Assembly: GCF_019145475.1 (NCBI RefSeq)
Contig: NZ_JAHTKI010000004.1
Location: 248,001 to 312,000, forward strand
DNA: 64,000 nucleotides
From: Pseudomonas botevensis
GTDB lineage: Bacteria > Pseudomonadota > Gammaproteobacteria > Pseudomonadales > Pseudomonadaceae
Direction of reading: 5' to 3'
In this document: piece after piece, positions 8,652-17,479 of the stretch
Layout of the letters: the number at the start of each line of letters is the position of its first letter
Numbering within the stretch: position 1 is the first letter of the stretch
Translations under genes and position numbers: made by a program
Notes under the pieces: generated by a model
What the model was told of the DNA's origin: nothing
Database searches by the model: none
Seen by the model: the letters and a program-made list of their open reading frames with translations, nothing else

Positions 8652-10046
8652 ATGAAACCGCGCCTCAGTTTGTTGACCGTGTGCCTGTTGCTCAGCGCCT
8701 GCGGCAGTCCCGTTCAGCGTCCCGACAGCGGCCTGCAACCGCCCGCCACCTGGCAATCGCCCCACGGCGCCAGCGTGGCCCGCATCGACCCGCAATGGTG
8801 GAAACAGTTCGGCAGCCCTGAGCTTGATCGCCTGATCGAACAGGCCAGGGTCGGCAGTTTCGACCTCGCCGCGGCCATGGCCCGAGTGCGTCAGGCCCAG
8901 GCCGGCACGGTGATTGCCGGCGGTTCGCAACTGCCGGAGGTCAAGGGCGGGGCCAATGCCAATCGGCAGAAACTGTTGCGCGGCAACGGCTATAGCCAAC
9001 TCGACGCCGACAGCAGCAACAAGGCTGTGGATTATTTCGACGCCAACCTGAGCGCCAGCTACGAAATCGATTTCTGGGGCGGCAAACGCGCTTCCCGCGA
9101 CAGCGCTCAGTTCGCCCTGCAAGCCAGCGAATTCGACCGCGCGACCGTGGAGCTGACCCTGCTCAGCAGCGTCGCCAATACCTATGCGCAAGCCCTGTCG
9201 CTGCGCGAGCAGAGCCGCATCGCCGAACTGAACCTGGCCAACGCGCAAAACGTGCTGACATTGGTGCAGACCCGTTTCGACTCAGGCTCGGCCACCGCGC
9301 TGGAACTGGCCCAGCAAAAAAGCCTGGTGGCCGCGCAGCAACGGCAGTTGCCGCTGGTGCAACAACAGGCGCAGGACGCCTTGATCAGCCTCGCCGCCCT
9401 GCTCGGCCGCCCGGTGCAGGAACTGGCGGCCAGCGCCGAACCGTTCGATCGCCTGCAGTGGCCGACCATCGCCGCCGGCGTCCCCAGCGACCTGCTCAAC
9501 CACCGCCCGGACATCGCCCGCGCCGAAGCCCAACTGGCGGCGGCCGAGGCTGACGTCAAAGTCGCCCGCGCCGCGATGCTGCCCAGCGTGACCCTGACCG
9601 CTCAGCTCGGCTCTGGCGCCAATCAGTTCGACGACATGCTGCGCAGCCCGTTCTACAACCTCACCGCCGGGCTGGTCGCGCCGATCTTCAACAACGGGCG
9701 CCTGGGTGCCGAGCGCGACAAGGCCACGGCCCGTCAGGAAGAACTGCTGGAAACCTATCGCGGCGCGATCATCAACGGTTTCGCCGACGTCGAAAAAGCC
9801 CTCAATGGCATTCGCGGACTCGACGCGCAACGGCAGTGGCAGAGCGAAGAATTGCGTCAGGCGCAGACCGCTTTCGACATCGCCCAAAGCCGTTATCAGG
9901 CCGGCGCGGCGGACTTGCTGACGGTGCTGGAAACCCAGCGCACGCTGTACTCAGCGCAGGATCTCAACGTGCAATTGCGCTTGTCGCGGTTGCAGGCGAG
10001 CGTGGCCCTGTACAAGGCGCTTGGCGGTGGGTGGCAGGCGCTGTAA
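8652..10046 (+). CDS. opmQ: OpmQ, outer-membrane efflux channel (TolC/NodT family)
   Basis: OpmQ is the outer-membrane channel for the PvdRT pump. The ATG at 8652 opens a lipoprotein signal peptide with lipobox LLSAC, as in NodT-type channels. The 464-residue protein carries two outer-membrane-factor repeats with long helical stretches rich in Ala, Gln and Leu. The conserved NxxLGAERDKA-like and YQAGAADLLTVLETQRTLY segments are in the second half. It is the last gene of the pvdR-pvdT-opmQ operon. A perfect inverted REP repeat separates it from convergent pvdP. Confidence 0.95.
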   Translation: MKPRLSLLTVCLLLSACGSPVQRPDSGLQPPATWQSPHGASVARIDPQWWKQFGSPELDRLIEQARVGSFDLAAAMARVRQAQAGTVIAGGSQLPEVKGGANANRQKLLRGNGYSQLDADSSNKAVDYFDANLSASYEIDFWGGKRASRDSAQFALQASEFDRATVELTLLSSVANTYAQALSLREQSRIAELNLANAQNVLTLVQTRFDSGSATALELAQQKSLVAAQQRQLPLVQQQAQDALISLAALLGRPVQELAASAEPFDRLQWPTIAAGVPSDLLNHRPDIARAEAQLAAAEADVKVARAAMLPSVTLTAQLGSGANQFDDMLRSPFYNLTAGLVAPIFNNGRLGAERDKATARQEELLETYRGAIINGFADVEKALNGIRGLDAQRQWQSEELRQAQTAFDIAQSRYQAGAADLLTVLETQRTLYSAQDLNVQLRLSRLQASVALYKALGGGWQAL

Positions 10047-10068
10047 TCGCCGCGACCCGCTGTCCGCA

Positions 10069-10153
10069 TTCGCGAGCAAGCCCGCTCCCACAATAGACCG
10101 CGTCCCTCCATGTGGAATGCAATCTTTTGTGGGAGCGGGCTTGCTCGCGAATC
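10069..10153. repeat. Perfect inverted REP pair between opmQ and pvdP
   Basis: A 26-base arm at 10069-10094 is repeated as an exact reverse complement at 10128-10153, with a 33-base spacer. The core is the common Pseudomonas REP sequence containing GCGAGCAAGC and CGCTCCCACA. It lies between two convergent genes and could terminate transcription from both sides. Confidence 0.9.
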
Positions 10154-10168
10154 AACGATAACCCGGTA

Positions 10169-11788
10169 TCAGGCCGGGCTCTGTTTGGCCTTCAGATTGC
10201 GCGCATACCAGGGCCGCTGTGGCACCCGGCGGAACAGCGCTGCGAGCTTTTTCTCGTCCTCGCCGAAGGTGATGCGCAGCGCCAGTTTCATGGTTTCCGG
10301 GTCCATCTCCACTGACTTGCCGATCTGCAATCCCGGCGTGGTGCTGCAGCCATGAGTGGTCGGCCCCAGCCACGGATCCGCCACCTCGACCCAACGCCCC
10401 GGCGCAAACCACTTTACGCCGTTGACCTCAAGGCGCGTGACCTGGCCCGGATGGAAACGCTCGTGGGCGCGGAACCAGTCTTCCACGCGATCGTCGATCC
10501 AGCCGTGGAAATGCCAGAACACCGGGTTCACATGAGAAGAGAATGGGTCGCCGAGGAAGTCGTTTTCCGGTGCGAACCAGCGCGCGGCGAAGTCGTCCAG
10601 GTCACGGGCCAGCGGCACCGGTTGGCCGTTGGACGGATCGCGCGGCACTGAGGCCCAGCGCATGTGCAGCCAGTCGTGCAGACCCAGCTCCACTTCCGAG
10701 CCGAACTGGCCCAGGGTCAGCTTCGACAGATACTGCGGATCGCGATACTGCGATTCCCAGACTTCGAAGTTGCTCTGATAGGTTTCGGCGGTCTTGATGT
10801 CGCTGACCCACTGGGTGTATTCGTCATCGCCCTCGGCCAGCCAGGTCGGCGGCAGCGACGTACCGTCGTGGTTGTCGAAGTAACGGGCGAACCCCGCGCG
10901 GTCGCGCACCAGTTCCGGTTGCGGCAACGGGAAGAATTCCCAGGACGGCAGATCCTGCATCGAGCGCGCCGTGCCGAGCATGTGCCGGTGCATGAAAAAG
11001 AAGTCGATGCCCGAACCGTTGCGATCCTTGCGCGCACCCCGGGCGTCACGTTCCTGATCGCGCGGGCCGGGCTGCCAGCCGAGGCCGCGCAAGGCGTTGC
11101 GCTTGTCTTCGGACAAGGTGTGCCATTTGTCCCGGGTCGCATGCCAGACCTGGTGAAACAGGCGATGCTCAGGCGAAACCAGCCACGCCAGCAACATCGA
11201 GTTCAGCGGGGTACGCTGGCGCGCTTCCGGGAACAGGCATTTGACCGCGATGAAACGGTGATCCTGCGCCGGCAACGCCAGCGAGCGATCCAGACGCTGC
11301 ACGGTGCCGCTGAGCGTACCGCTGCCGGCGTTGCCGAAATCGGCCCAGACCTCATCGAGGATCATGTTCAGTTCATAGTCGACGCTGCCGCCGGCACCGA
11401 GCAGCCGCCAACTGAGCTTCGAAGCCTCGGCCCCGGCCAGATCGCCGAGAATTCGGTAACGAGGTGTTTCGTCAGAGCGCAAACGCTCCGGCGTGTCGAG
11501 AAAGCCGCACACGCCCCGGCCTTTCTGGCCGATGTCGATGAACACTTCCAGCCCCTGGGCCGGCAGCCCGTCGAGGCCGGCGTCGCGGCCCACGAAGCGA
11601 ATCTTCCAGACGCCACGCAACGCGTTCGCCAGGTGCTGCCCGGCCACGTCGGCGACGTCGAACGACGCCTCACCGGGGGTGATCGTCGGGTCGGGCTTCG
11701 TCCATTCGCGATGCCCGAAATACGCTGCAGGTACGGCAGCGCCGGTCAGCGCCAGGCCTGCCATGAACCATCGTCGAGAAATCCTCAT
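10169..11788 (-). CDS. pvdP: PvdP, periplasmic tyrosinase of pyoverdine chromophore maturation
   Basis: PvdP is a copper-dependent tyrosinase that oxidises and cyclises the precursor (ferribactin) in the periplasm to form the dihydroxyquinoline chromophore. The start at 11788 begins MRISRRWFMAG, a twin-arginine signal (Arg5-Arg6) followed by a hydrophobic stretch, as expected for Tat export. An upstream ATG at 11827 would place the Tat motif deeper and lie between the promoter and this start, so I reject it. Tyrosinase-like His clusters are visible near residue 266 (MHRHMLGTA) and near residue 420 (HSHVNPVFWHFHGWID). The 539 residues fit the family. The gene has its own PvdS box, back to back with that of pvdM. 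Confidence 0.95.
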   Translation of the reverse strand: MRISRRWFMAGLALTGAAVPAAYFGHREWTKPDPTITPGEASFDVADVAGQHLANALRGVWKIRFVGRDAGLDGLPAQGLEVFIDIGQKGRGVCGFLDTPERLRSDETPRYRILGDLAGAEASKLSWRLLGAGGSVDYELNMILDEVWADFGNAGSGTLSGTVQRLDRSLALPAQDHRFIAVKCLFPEARQRTPLNSMLLAWLVSPEHRLFHQVWHATRDKWHTLSEDKRNALRGLGWQPGPRDQERDARGARKDRNGSGIDFFFMHRHMLGTARSMQDLPSWEFFPLPQPELVRDRAGFARYFDNHDGTSLPPTWLAEGDDEYTQWVSDIKTAETYQSNFEVWESQYRDPQYLSKLTLGQFGSEVELGLHDWLHMRWASVPRDPSNGQPVPLARDLDDFAARWFAPENDFLGDPFSSHVNPVFWHFHGWIDDRVEDWFRAHERFHPGQVTRLEVNGVKWFAPGRWVEVADPWLGPTTHGCSTTPGLQIGKSVEMDPETMKLALRITFGEDEKKLAALFRRVPQRPWYARNLKAKQSPA

Positions 11789-11833
11789 TGCCCTACCTGT
11801 GTCAGCCCTGGAGCAGGCTTTATCCAAGCTAGA

Positions 11834-11857
11834 ACGTTTGTTGCCGGGGCAAATTTA
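11834..11857 (-). promoter_or_regulatory. PvdS iron-starvation box for pvdP
   Basis: On the minus strand, TAAAT (11857-11853), 16 bases, CGT (11836-11834), pointing toward pvdP 46 bases away. Confidence 0.9.
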
Positions 11858-11886
11858 GCGATTTTCCGTGGCAATCGGGCGCGGCC

Positions 11887-11910
11887 TAAATTTCCTCGCC
11901 AATCACTCGT
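11887..11910 (+). promoter_or_regulatory. PvdS iron-starvation box for pvdMNO
   Basis: TAAAT (11887-11891), 16 bases, CGT (11908-11910), pointing toward pvdM. It lies 29 bases from the divergent pvdP box, so two PvdS promoters stand back to back. Confidence 0.9.
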
Positions 11911-11972
11911 TCTTCCCAGATAGCAAAGGCCTCTGCGCCTGCACCTCGACGGCGAACCTGACTGAGATGGCA

Positions 11973-13343
11973 ATGACAAAACCACGTTCGAAAAAGGCTC
12001 TTTTCATCGGCCTGCCACTGGCCCTGGCGATCAGCGCCGGTGTCGGTTTCGCAGTCTGGGATATCTGGTTCAAGGACAATCCCGGCTACCCGCTCAAAGT
12101 CATGCAACAGGCCGAAGAGCTGCACGAACACATGCTGTCGTTCGACAGCCACATCACCATCACCCAGAACTTCGGCACCACCGGCAACGAGATCGACAAG
12201 GACGGCAGCGACCAGTTCGACCTGGTCAAGGCCAATCGCGGACGGCTGTCGGGCGCGGCGCTGACGATCTTCGGCTGGCCGGAAATCTGGAACGGCGCCA
12301 ACGCCCCGCACAAGCCCACCGCCGGTTTCGTCGACGAGGCACGCAACCAGCAGGAAGTCCGCTACAAGATCATCTCCGGCATGGTTCGCGACTTCCCCAA
12401 TCAGGTCGGCATCGCCTACACCGCCAACGATTTCCGCCGCCTGCACGGTGAAGGCAAGTTCGCGATTTTCATCAGCATGCTCAACGCCTACCCGCTGGGT
12501 CATGACCTGAACCAACTGGACCTGTGGACCGCTCGCGGCATGCGCATGTTCGGCTTCAGCTACATCGGCAACAACGACTGGGCCGACTCGTCACGTCCGC
12601 TGCCGTTCTTCAATGATTCGCCGGACGCCCTCGACGGCCTCTCGGACATCGGCAAGCAAGCGGTCAAGCGCCTGAACGATCTGGGCGTAATCATCGATGT
12701 GTCGCAGATGTCGACCAAGGCCCTCGAGCAGGTCGCGCAACTGAGCCGCACGCCGCTGGTGGCCTCGCACTCGGCGCCACGGGCCATGGTCGATATCCCG
12801 CGCAACCTTTCCGACAAGGAAATGCAGCTGATCAAGAACAGCGGCGGCGTGGTGCAGATCGTCGGCTTCTCGCAATACCTGCGGCCGCTGACCCAAGGCA
12901 CCCAGGACAAGCTCAACGAACTGCGCAAACGCTACGACCTGCCGCCACTGCCGAACCTCGCCGTGGCGTTGATGCCGGGCGACCCGATCATCTCCGCCTG
13001 GTCGGAGCAGAAGTTCGGCGAATACGCCGGCCAGCTCTACGCGATCCTCGAAGAGGAACCGAAGGCCAGCCTCAAGGACCTGGGCGACGCCATCGATTAC
13101 ACGGTGCGCAAGATCGGTATCGACCATGTCGGCATCAGCTCGGACTTCAACGAGGGCGGCGGCGTCAAAGGCTGGGAGAACGTCGGCGAGATCCGTAACG
13201 TCACCGCCGAACTGCTGTCGCGCGGCTACTCCGAAGCAGACATCGCCAAGCTCTGGGGCGGCAACTTCCTGCGGGTCTGGGATCAGGTGGAAAAATCCGC
13301 GAAACCGGCGCTGGCCTCTAACCGGGATACCGCCAAGCCATGA
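11973..13343 (+). CDS. pvdM: PvdM, periplasmic dipeptidase-like protein
   Basis: PvdM belongs to the renal dipeptidase (M19) fold and is needed in the periplasm for chromophore oxidation, together with PvdP. I chose MTKPRSKKAL at 11973. The alternative ATG at 11967 is possible, and a GTG at 11868 is excluded because it lies upstream of the promoter. An N-terminal membrane anchor or signal follows (ALFIGLPLALAISAGVGFA). Dipeptidase features include the early DSHITI segment, the central VASHSAPRAM and the late DHVGISSDF motif. The length is 456 residues. The last four bases overlap the pvdN start (ATGA). Confidence 0.94.
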   Translation: MTKPRSKKALFIGLPLALAISAGVGFAVWDIWFKDNPGYPLKVMQQAEELHEHMLSFDSHITITQNFGTTGNEIDKDGSDQFDLVKANRGRLSGAALTIFGWPEIWNGANAPHKPTAGFVDEARNQQEVRYKIISGMVRDFPNQVGIAYTANDFRRLHGEGKFAIFISMLNAYPLGHDLNQLDLWTARGMRMFGFSYIGNNDWADSSRPLPFFNDSPDALDGLSDIGKQAVKRLNDLGVIIDVSQMSTKALEQVAQLSRTPLVASHSAPRAMVDIPRNLSDKEMQLIKNSGGVVQIVGFSQYLRPLTQGTQDKLNELRKRYDLPPLPNLAVALMPGDPIISAWSEQKFGEYAGQLYAILEEEPKASLKDLGDAIDYTVRKIGIDHVGISSDFNEGGGVKGWENVGEIRNVTAELLSRGYSEADIAKLWGGNFLRVWDQVEKSAKPALASNRDTAKP

Positions 13344-14620
13344 GCAACCGTCGCGACTTTCTGAAACAGGCGGGGATCCTCGCCGCTGCATTGCCGCTGG
13401 GCGCCAGCCTGCCGAACGTCGCCAGCGCTGCATCCGCCGCGCCGTTGCCGCGTAACAAGTGGGCGCAATTGCAGCAGCTGTTCGATCAGGATCCGGCCTA
13501 CCTGCATTTCTCCAACTTCCTGGTCACCACCCACCCCAAACCGGTGCGCGAGGCGATTGCGATGCACCGCGCGGCCCTCGACAAGAACCCCGGGCTGGCG
13601 ATGGATTGGGACCTGGGCGTCACTGAAAAACGCGAAGAAGAGGTGCGCGTCTGGGCCGGCAAATACGTGCAGGCCGACGCCCGGCAGATCGCCCTGACCG
13701 GCAGCACCACCGAAGGTCTGGCGATGATCTACGGCGGCGTCCAGGTGCGCGCCGATCAGGAAATCCTCACCACCGAACACGAGCATTACGCGACCCACAC
13801 CATCCTCGAACTGCGCACCCAGCGCGATGGCACCCAGGTGCGCAAGATCCGTCTGTTCAACGACCCGCAAAAAATCAGCAAGGATGAACTGCTGGCCAAC
13901 ATCGACCGCAGCATTCGCCCGCAAACCCGGGTGCTGGGCATGTGCTGGGTGCATTCGGGCAGCGGCGTGAAGCTGCCTCTGGCCGACATCGGCGCCATCG
14001 TCGACAAGCACAACCGTGGCCGCAGCGAGGCTGACCGGATCATTTATGTGGTGGACGGTGTACACGGTTTCGGCGTCGAGGACGTGAGCTTTCCGGCGAT
14101 GAACTGCGACTTCTTCATCGCCGGCACCCACAAATGGCTGTTCGGCCCGCGCGGCACCGGGATCGTGGTCAGCCGCACACCCGAGCTGAAATACGTCACG
14201 CCGATCATCCCGACCTTCTCCGAGGCCGAGCATTTCTCGACCACCATGACCCCCGGCGGTTATCACGCCTTCGAGCACCGCTGGGCGCTGACCGAAGCCT
14301 TCAAGTTGCACCTGCAACTGGGCAAGGCCGACGTACAGGCGCGGATTCACGAGCTCAACAGCTACCTGAAAAAACACCTGCAACAACGTCCACAGATCGA
14401 AATGGTCACGCCACTGAGCCCGGAGTTTTCCGCCGGTTTCACCTTCTTCCGGGTCAAGGGCAAGGACAGCGACAAAGTTGCCGCGCACCTGATGGCCAAC
14501 AAGGTGGTGGCCGATGCGGTACACCGCGACGTCGGCCCCGTAATCCGCACCGCGCCGGGACTGCTCAACGATGAAGCGCAGATCGACCGCTTGCTGGCGG
14601 TGCTCGATCAGGCGCTGTGA
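13340..14620 (+). CDS. pvdN: PvdN, Tat-exported PLP enzyme of pyoverdine side-chain modification
   Basis: PvdN is a periplasmic PLP-dependent enzyme of the aminotransferase class V fold. In P. fluorescens it is reported to convert the chromophore-bound glutamate into succinamide. The N-terminus MSNRRDFLKQAG carries a twin-arginine motif and is followed by a hydrophobic Ala-rich region. The PLP-binding Lys is Lys265 in GTHKWLFGPRG, and an upstream VVDGVHGFG segment gives the cofactor Asp. At 426 residues it is almost the PAO1 length (about 427). It overlaps pvdM by four bases. Confidence 0.95.
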   Translation: MSNRRDFLKQAGILAAALPLGASLPNVASAASAAPLPRNKWAQLQQLFDQDPAYLHFSNFLVTTHPKPVREAIAMHRAALDKNPGLAMDWDLGVTEKREEEVRVWAGKYVQADARQIALTGSTTEGLAMIYGGVQVRADQEILTTEHEHYATHTILELRTQRDGTQVRKIRLFNDPQKISKDELLANIDRSIRPQTRVLGMCWVHSGSGVKLPLADIGAIVDKHNRGRSEADRIIYVVDGVHGFGVEDVSFPAMNCDFFIAGTHKWLFGPRGTGIVVSRTPELKYVTPIIPTFSEAEHFSTTMTPGGYHAFEHRWALTEAFKLHLQLGKADVQARIHELNSYLKKHLQQRPQIEMVTPLSPEFSAGFTFFRVKGKDSDKVAAHLMANKVVADAVHRDVGPVIRTAPGLLNDEAQIDRLLAVLDQAL

Positions 14621-14659
14621 GCCCCGGCGATTGCCTTTTTCCTTTTAACGAGACTCGAA

Positions 14660-15568
14660 ATGAACAGTGAATTGCCTCGTTTTGCCTTGAAAACCCTACC
14701 GGCACTGATGCTCGCCGCCCTCGCCGCCAGCCTGCTGCCGAGCGCCGCACAAGCGGCCACCCCGCCAGCACCGGGCAAGGTGTTCAAGGACTGCAAGGAC
14801 TGCCCGGAAATGGTCGTGCTGCCCACCGGCACCTTCACCATGGGTACTCCGGAAGACGAAGTCGGCCGCGAGCCGGACGAAGGCCCGATGCATCCGGTGA
14901 CCTTCGCCAAACCGCTGGCGATCAGCCGCTTCCAGGTGCTCAAGGGTGAGTGGTTCGCCTACCTCAAGGACACCGGCTACCAGATGCCCGACGGCGATGA
15001 CCGTCCGGGCCGCGCATGCAAGGCCGGAATTCCGGACTACGCCGGCAGCGACCCGCGCAAGCAGTACACCGACCGGCATCCGGCGGTGTGCATGGACTTC
15101 GCCGAAGCCAACGCCTACGTGGCGTGGCTGTCGAAAAAAACCGGCAAGCCATATCGCCTGGTGAGTGAATCCCTGCGCGAGTACGCAGCCCGTGGCGGCA
15201 CCACCGGACCGTTCCCTTTCCCGTTCGACGAGGGCAAGGAATACAGCATCGCCAAGCACGCCAACACTTACGGCGCCGCCGACGGCTACAACTTCACCGC
15301 ACCGGCGGGCAGCTTCCCGCCCAACGCCTTTGGTGTGTACGACATGCACGGCAACATCTATGAATGGACGGCCGACTGCTACAACGAAAACTACGAAGGC
15401 GCCCCCAGCGACGGCAGTGCGTGGCTGACCGGCAAGTGCGAATTCAAGCGCATTCGCGGCAACGACTGGGGGGAAGCGCCGGTGTTCTCGCGCTCCGGCA
15501 ACCGCAATGCGCTGGTGCCCGGCGATCGCGGTGACTGGATCGGCTTCCGGGTTGCCCGCGATCTGTAA
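14660..15568 (+). CDS. pvdO: PvdO, periplasmic FGE/sulfatase-modifying-factor-like protein
   Basis: PvdO has the formylglycine-generating-enzyme fold. It acts in the periplasm on the final oxidation of the dihydropyoverdine chromophore. A signal peptide (residues 1 to about 33, ending AAQAA) precedes the domain. Family features include FTMGTPEDEVGREPDEGP near the start, NAYVAWLSKKTGKPYRLVSE in the middle, and GVYDMHGNIYEWTADCY and WIGFRVARDL toward the end. It closes the pvdM-pvdN-pvdO operon, 39 bases after pvdN. In PAO1 pvdF follows here; in this window it does not. Confidence 0.95.
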   Translation: MNSELPRFALKTLPALMLAALAASLLPSAAQAATPPAPGKVFKDCKDCPEMVVLPTGTFTMGTPEDEVGREPDEGPMHPVTFAKPLAISRFQVLKGEWFAYLKDTGYQMPDGDDRPGRACKAGIPDYAGSDPRKQYTDRHPAVCMDFAEANAYVAWLSKKTGKPYRLVSESLREYAARGGTTGPFPFPFDEGKEYSIAKHANTYGAADGYNFTAPAGSFPPNAFGVYDMHGNIYEWTADCYNENYEGAPSDGSAWLTGKCEFKRIRGNDWGEAPVFSRSGNRNALVPGDRGDWIGFRVARDL

Positions 15569-15582
15569 GCCCCGCGCGCGGT

Positions 15583-15606
15583 TAAATTAACCACCCCGCC
15601 AGTCGT
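15583..15606 (+). promoter_or_regulatory. PvdS iron-starvation box for pvdE
   Basis: TAAAT (15583-15587), 16 bases, CGT (15604-15606), pointing toward pvdE. It starts only 15 bases after the pvdO stop. Confidence 0.88.
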
Positions 15607-15713
15607 TTTACAGAGGGCGCGATCCGTTGCGACGCGCCACCGCCCTCTACGTCACCCAGGCGAAGCCCGCGACCGATGCCGGGCTTCACCGCTCTTTCAA
15701 GCAGGGAACCTCC

Positions 15714-17363
15714 ATGAGCAAACCAACACGCGGGGTGATCAATGAATTGTTCGCCCTGCTCAAACCTTTTCGGCTGATCGTCTCCGGTTCGATCCTGCTC
15801 GGCATGGTCGGCGGTCTGAGCGTCACGGCGTTGCTGGCGACGATCAACAACGCGCTGCACGCCGAAGGCGACCTGACCAGCACCGTGGTCGCCGCGTTCG
15901 CCGGCCTGTGCCTGCTGGCCCTCGCCAGTTCGATCTTCTCCGACATCGGCACCAACTACGTCGGCCAGCACATCATCGCCAAGCTGCGCAAAGAGCTGGG
16001 CGAGAAAGTCCTGTCGGCGCCCATCGAACAGATCGAACGCTATCGCAGTCATCGGCTGATCCCGGTGCTGACCCATGACGTCGACACCATCAGTGACTTT
16101 GCTTTCGCCTTTGCGCCACTGGCCATCTCCATGACAGTGACCCTTGGCTGCATGGGCTATCTGGCGGTGCTGTCGTGGCCGATGTTCCTGATGATGGCGG
16201 TGGCGATTCTGATCGGCACGGTCATTCAGTACATCGCCCGAGGGCGCGGCATGCAGGGTTTTCTCAAAGCGCGTGACTACGAGGATGAACTGCAAAAGCA
16301 CTACAACGCCGTTGCCGAAGGCGCCAAGGAACTGCGCATCCACCGCCCGCGCCGGCATCGGATGTTTGCGTCTGGCATCGAAGGCACCGCCGACAGAATC
16401 TGTGAGACTCAGGTGCGCTCGGTGAACATCTTCGTCGTCGCCAAAACCCTTGGCTCGATGCTGTTTTTCGTGGTGATCGGCCTGGCCCTGGGCTTGCAAT
16501 CGTTATGGCCGAGCGCCGACAAAACCGTGATGAGCGGTTTCGTGCTGGTGCTGCTGTACATGAAGGGCCCGCTGGAACACATCATCGGTACGCTGCCAAT
16601 CGTCAGCCGCGCGCAAATCGCCTTCCGCCGCATCGCCGACCTTTCCGAGCAATTTTCCTCGCCCGAGCCGCACCTGCTGCTCAACGATCAAGGCAACCGG
16701 AAAACCCCGGTACAGAGCCTGGAACTGTCCAACGTTTCCTACAGCTTCCCGACCGTCGAAGGCGCCGTGCCGTTTCGCCTGGGGCCGGTGAACCTGAAGA
16801 TCGAACAGGGCGACATCATCTTCATCGTCGGCGAAAACGGCTGCGGCAAGACCACCCTGATCAAACTGCTGCTGGGCCTGTACGCGCCGCAACAGGGTGA
16901 AATCCGCCTCAACGAGCAACTGGTCGACGCCGCCAACCGCGATGACTATCGCCAGTTGTTCACCACGATCTTCGCCGACTATTACCTGTTCGACGACGTG
17001 GTACAGGGCGACACGCACATCCCCGATGATGCCAACAAATACCTGGAGCGACTGGAAATCGCGCACAAGGTCAGCGTGCGCGACGGCACGTTCACCACCA
17101 CCGATCTGTCCACCGGCCAGCGCAAGCGTCTGGCGTTGATCAATGCATGGCTGGAAGAGCGTCCGGTGCTGGTGTTCGACGAATGGGCAGCGGACCAGGA
17201 CCCGACGTTCCGGCGGATCTTCTACACCGAGCTGCTGCCGGACCTGAAGCGTCTGGGCAAAACCATCATCGTCATTTCCCACGACGATCGTTACTTCGAT
17301 GTTGCCGACCAACTGGTGCGCATGAACGCCGGCAAAGTGGTCACCGAGCTGCAACCCGCCTGA
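15714..17363 (+). CDS. pvdE: PvdE, ABC exporter of the pyoverdine precursor
   Basis: PvdE is a fused membrane-ATPase exporter that moves the cytoplasmic pyoverdine precursor to the periplasm. I chose MSKPTRGV at 15714, preceded by AGGGA, which yields 549 residues as in PAO1. The N-terminal half holds about six membrane helices. The C-terminal ATPase has Walker A GENGCGKTT, signature LSTGQRKR and Walker B VLVFDEWAADQD. The slightly unusual signature is typical of the cyclic-peptide/siderophore exporter subfamily. It has its own PvdS promoter and is followed by fpvA in the same direction. Confidence 0.95.
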   Translation: MSKPTRGVINELFALLKPFRLIVSGSILLGMVGGLSVTALLATINNALHAEGDLTSTVVAAFAGLCLLALASSIFSDIGTNYVGQHIIAKLRKELGEKVLSAPIEQIERYRSHRLIPVLTHDVDTISDFAFAFAPLAISMTVTLGCMGYLAVLSWPMFLMMAVAILIGTVIQYIARGRGMQGFLKARDYEDELQKHYNAVAEGAKELRIHRPRRHRMFASGIEGTADRICETQVRSVNIFVVAKTLGSMLFFVVIGLALGLQSLWPSADKTVMSGFVLVLLYMKGPLEHIIGTLPIVSRAQIAFRRIADLSEQFSSPEPHLLLNDQGNRKTPVQSLELSNVSYSFPTVEGAVPFRLGPVNLKIEQGDIIFIVGENGCGKTTLIKLLLGLYAPQQGEIRLNEQLVDAANRDDYRQLFTTIFADYYLFDDVVQGDTHIPDDANKYLERLEIAHKVSVRDGTFTTTDLSTGQRKRLALINAWLEERPVLVFDEWAADQDPTFRRIFYTELLPDLKRLGKTIIVISHDDRYFDVADQLVRMNAGKVVTELQPA

Positions 17364-17388
17364 TTGTGAAAAATTCGTAAAAAAGTGC

Positions 17389-17420
17389 GTTGAGTCTTTC
17401 CGGTTTTCGGAAGGCTCAAC
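17389..17420 (+). other. Hairpin between pvdE and fpvA
   Basis: Arms GTTGAG...CTCAAC and TTCCG...CGGAA fold into a hairpin with a small internal loop and a GTTTT apex. No clear T-run follows, so it may reduce read-through or stabilise mRNA rather than act as a strong terminator. Confidence 0.5.
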
Positions 17421-17434
17421 GTCTTACTTACAGT

Positions 17435-17452
17435 TAATAGAAATAGTTCTCA
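17435..17452 (+). promoter_or_regulatory. Weak Fur-like AT-rich site upstream of fpvA
   Basis: The AT-rich stretch TAATAGAAATAGTTCTCA lies 28 bases before the fpvA ATG and shows two NATAGN-like hexamers in tandem. No TAAAT-N16-CGT box is present here, which fits fpvA being read by FpvI rather than PvdS. The assignment is tentative. Confidence 0.3.
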
Positions 17453-17479
17453 GTCAACACTTTGAAGAGTAGAAGAACA

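Noticed and set aside
11868..11972. Upstream GTG start for pvdM
   Set aside because: It lies before the PvdS box (11887-11910), so it would not be on the transcript; the signal anchor follows the ATG at 11973.
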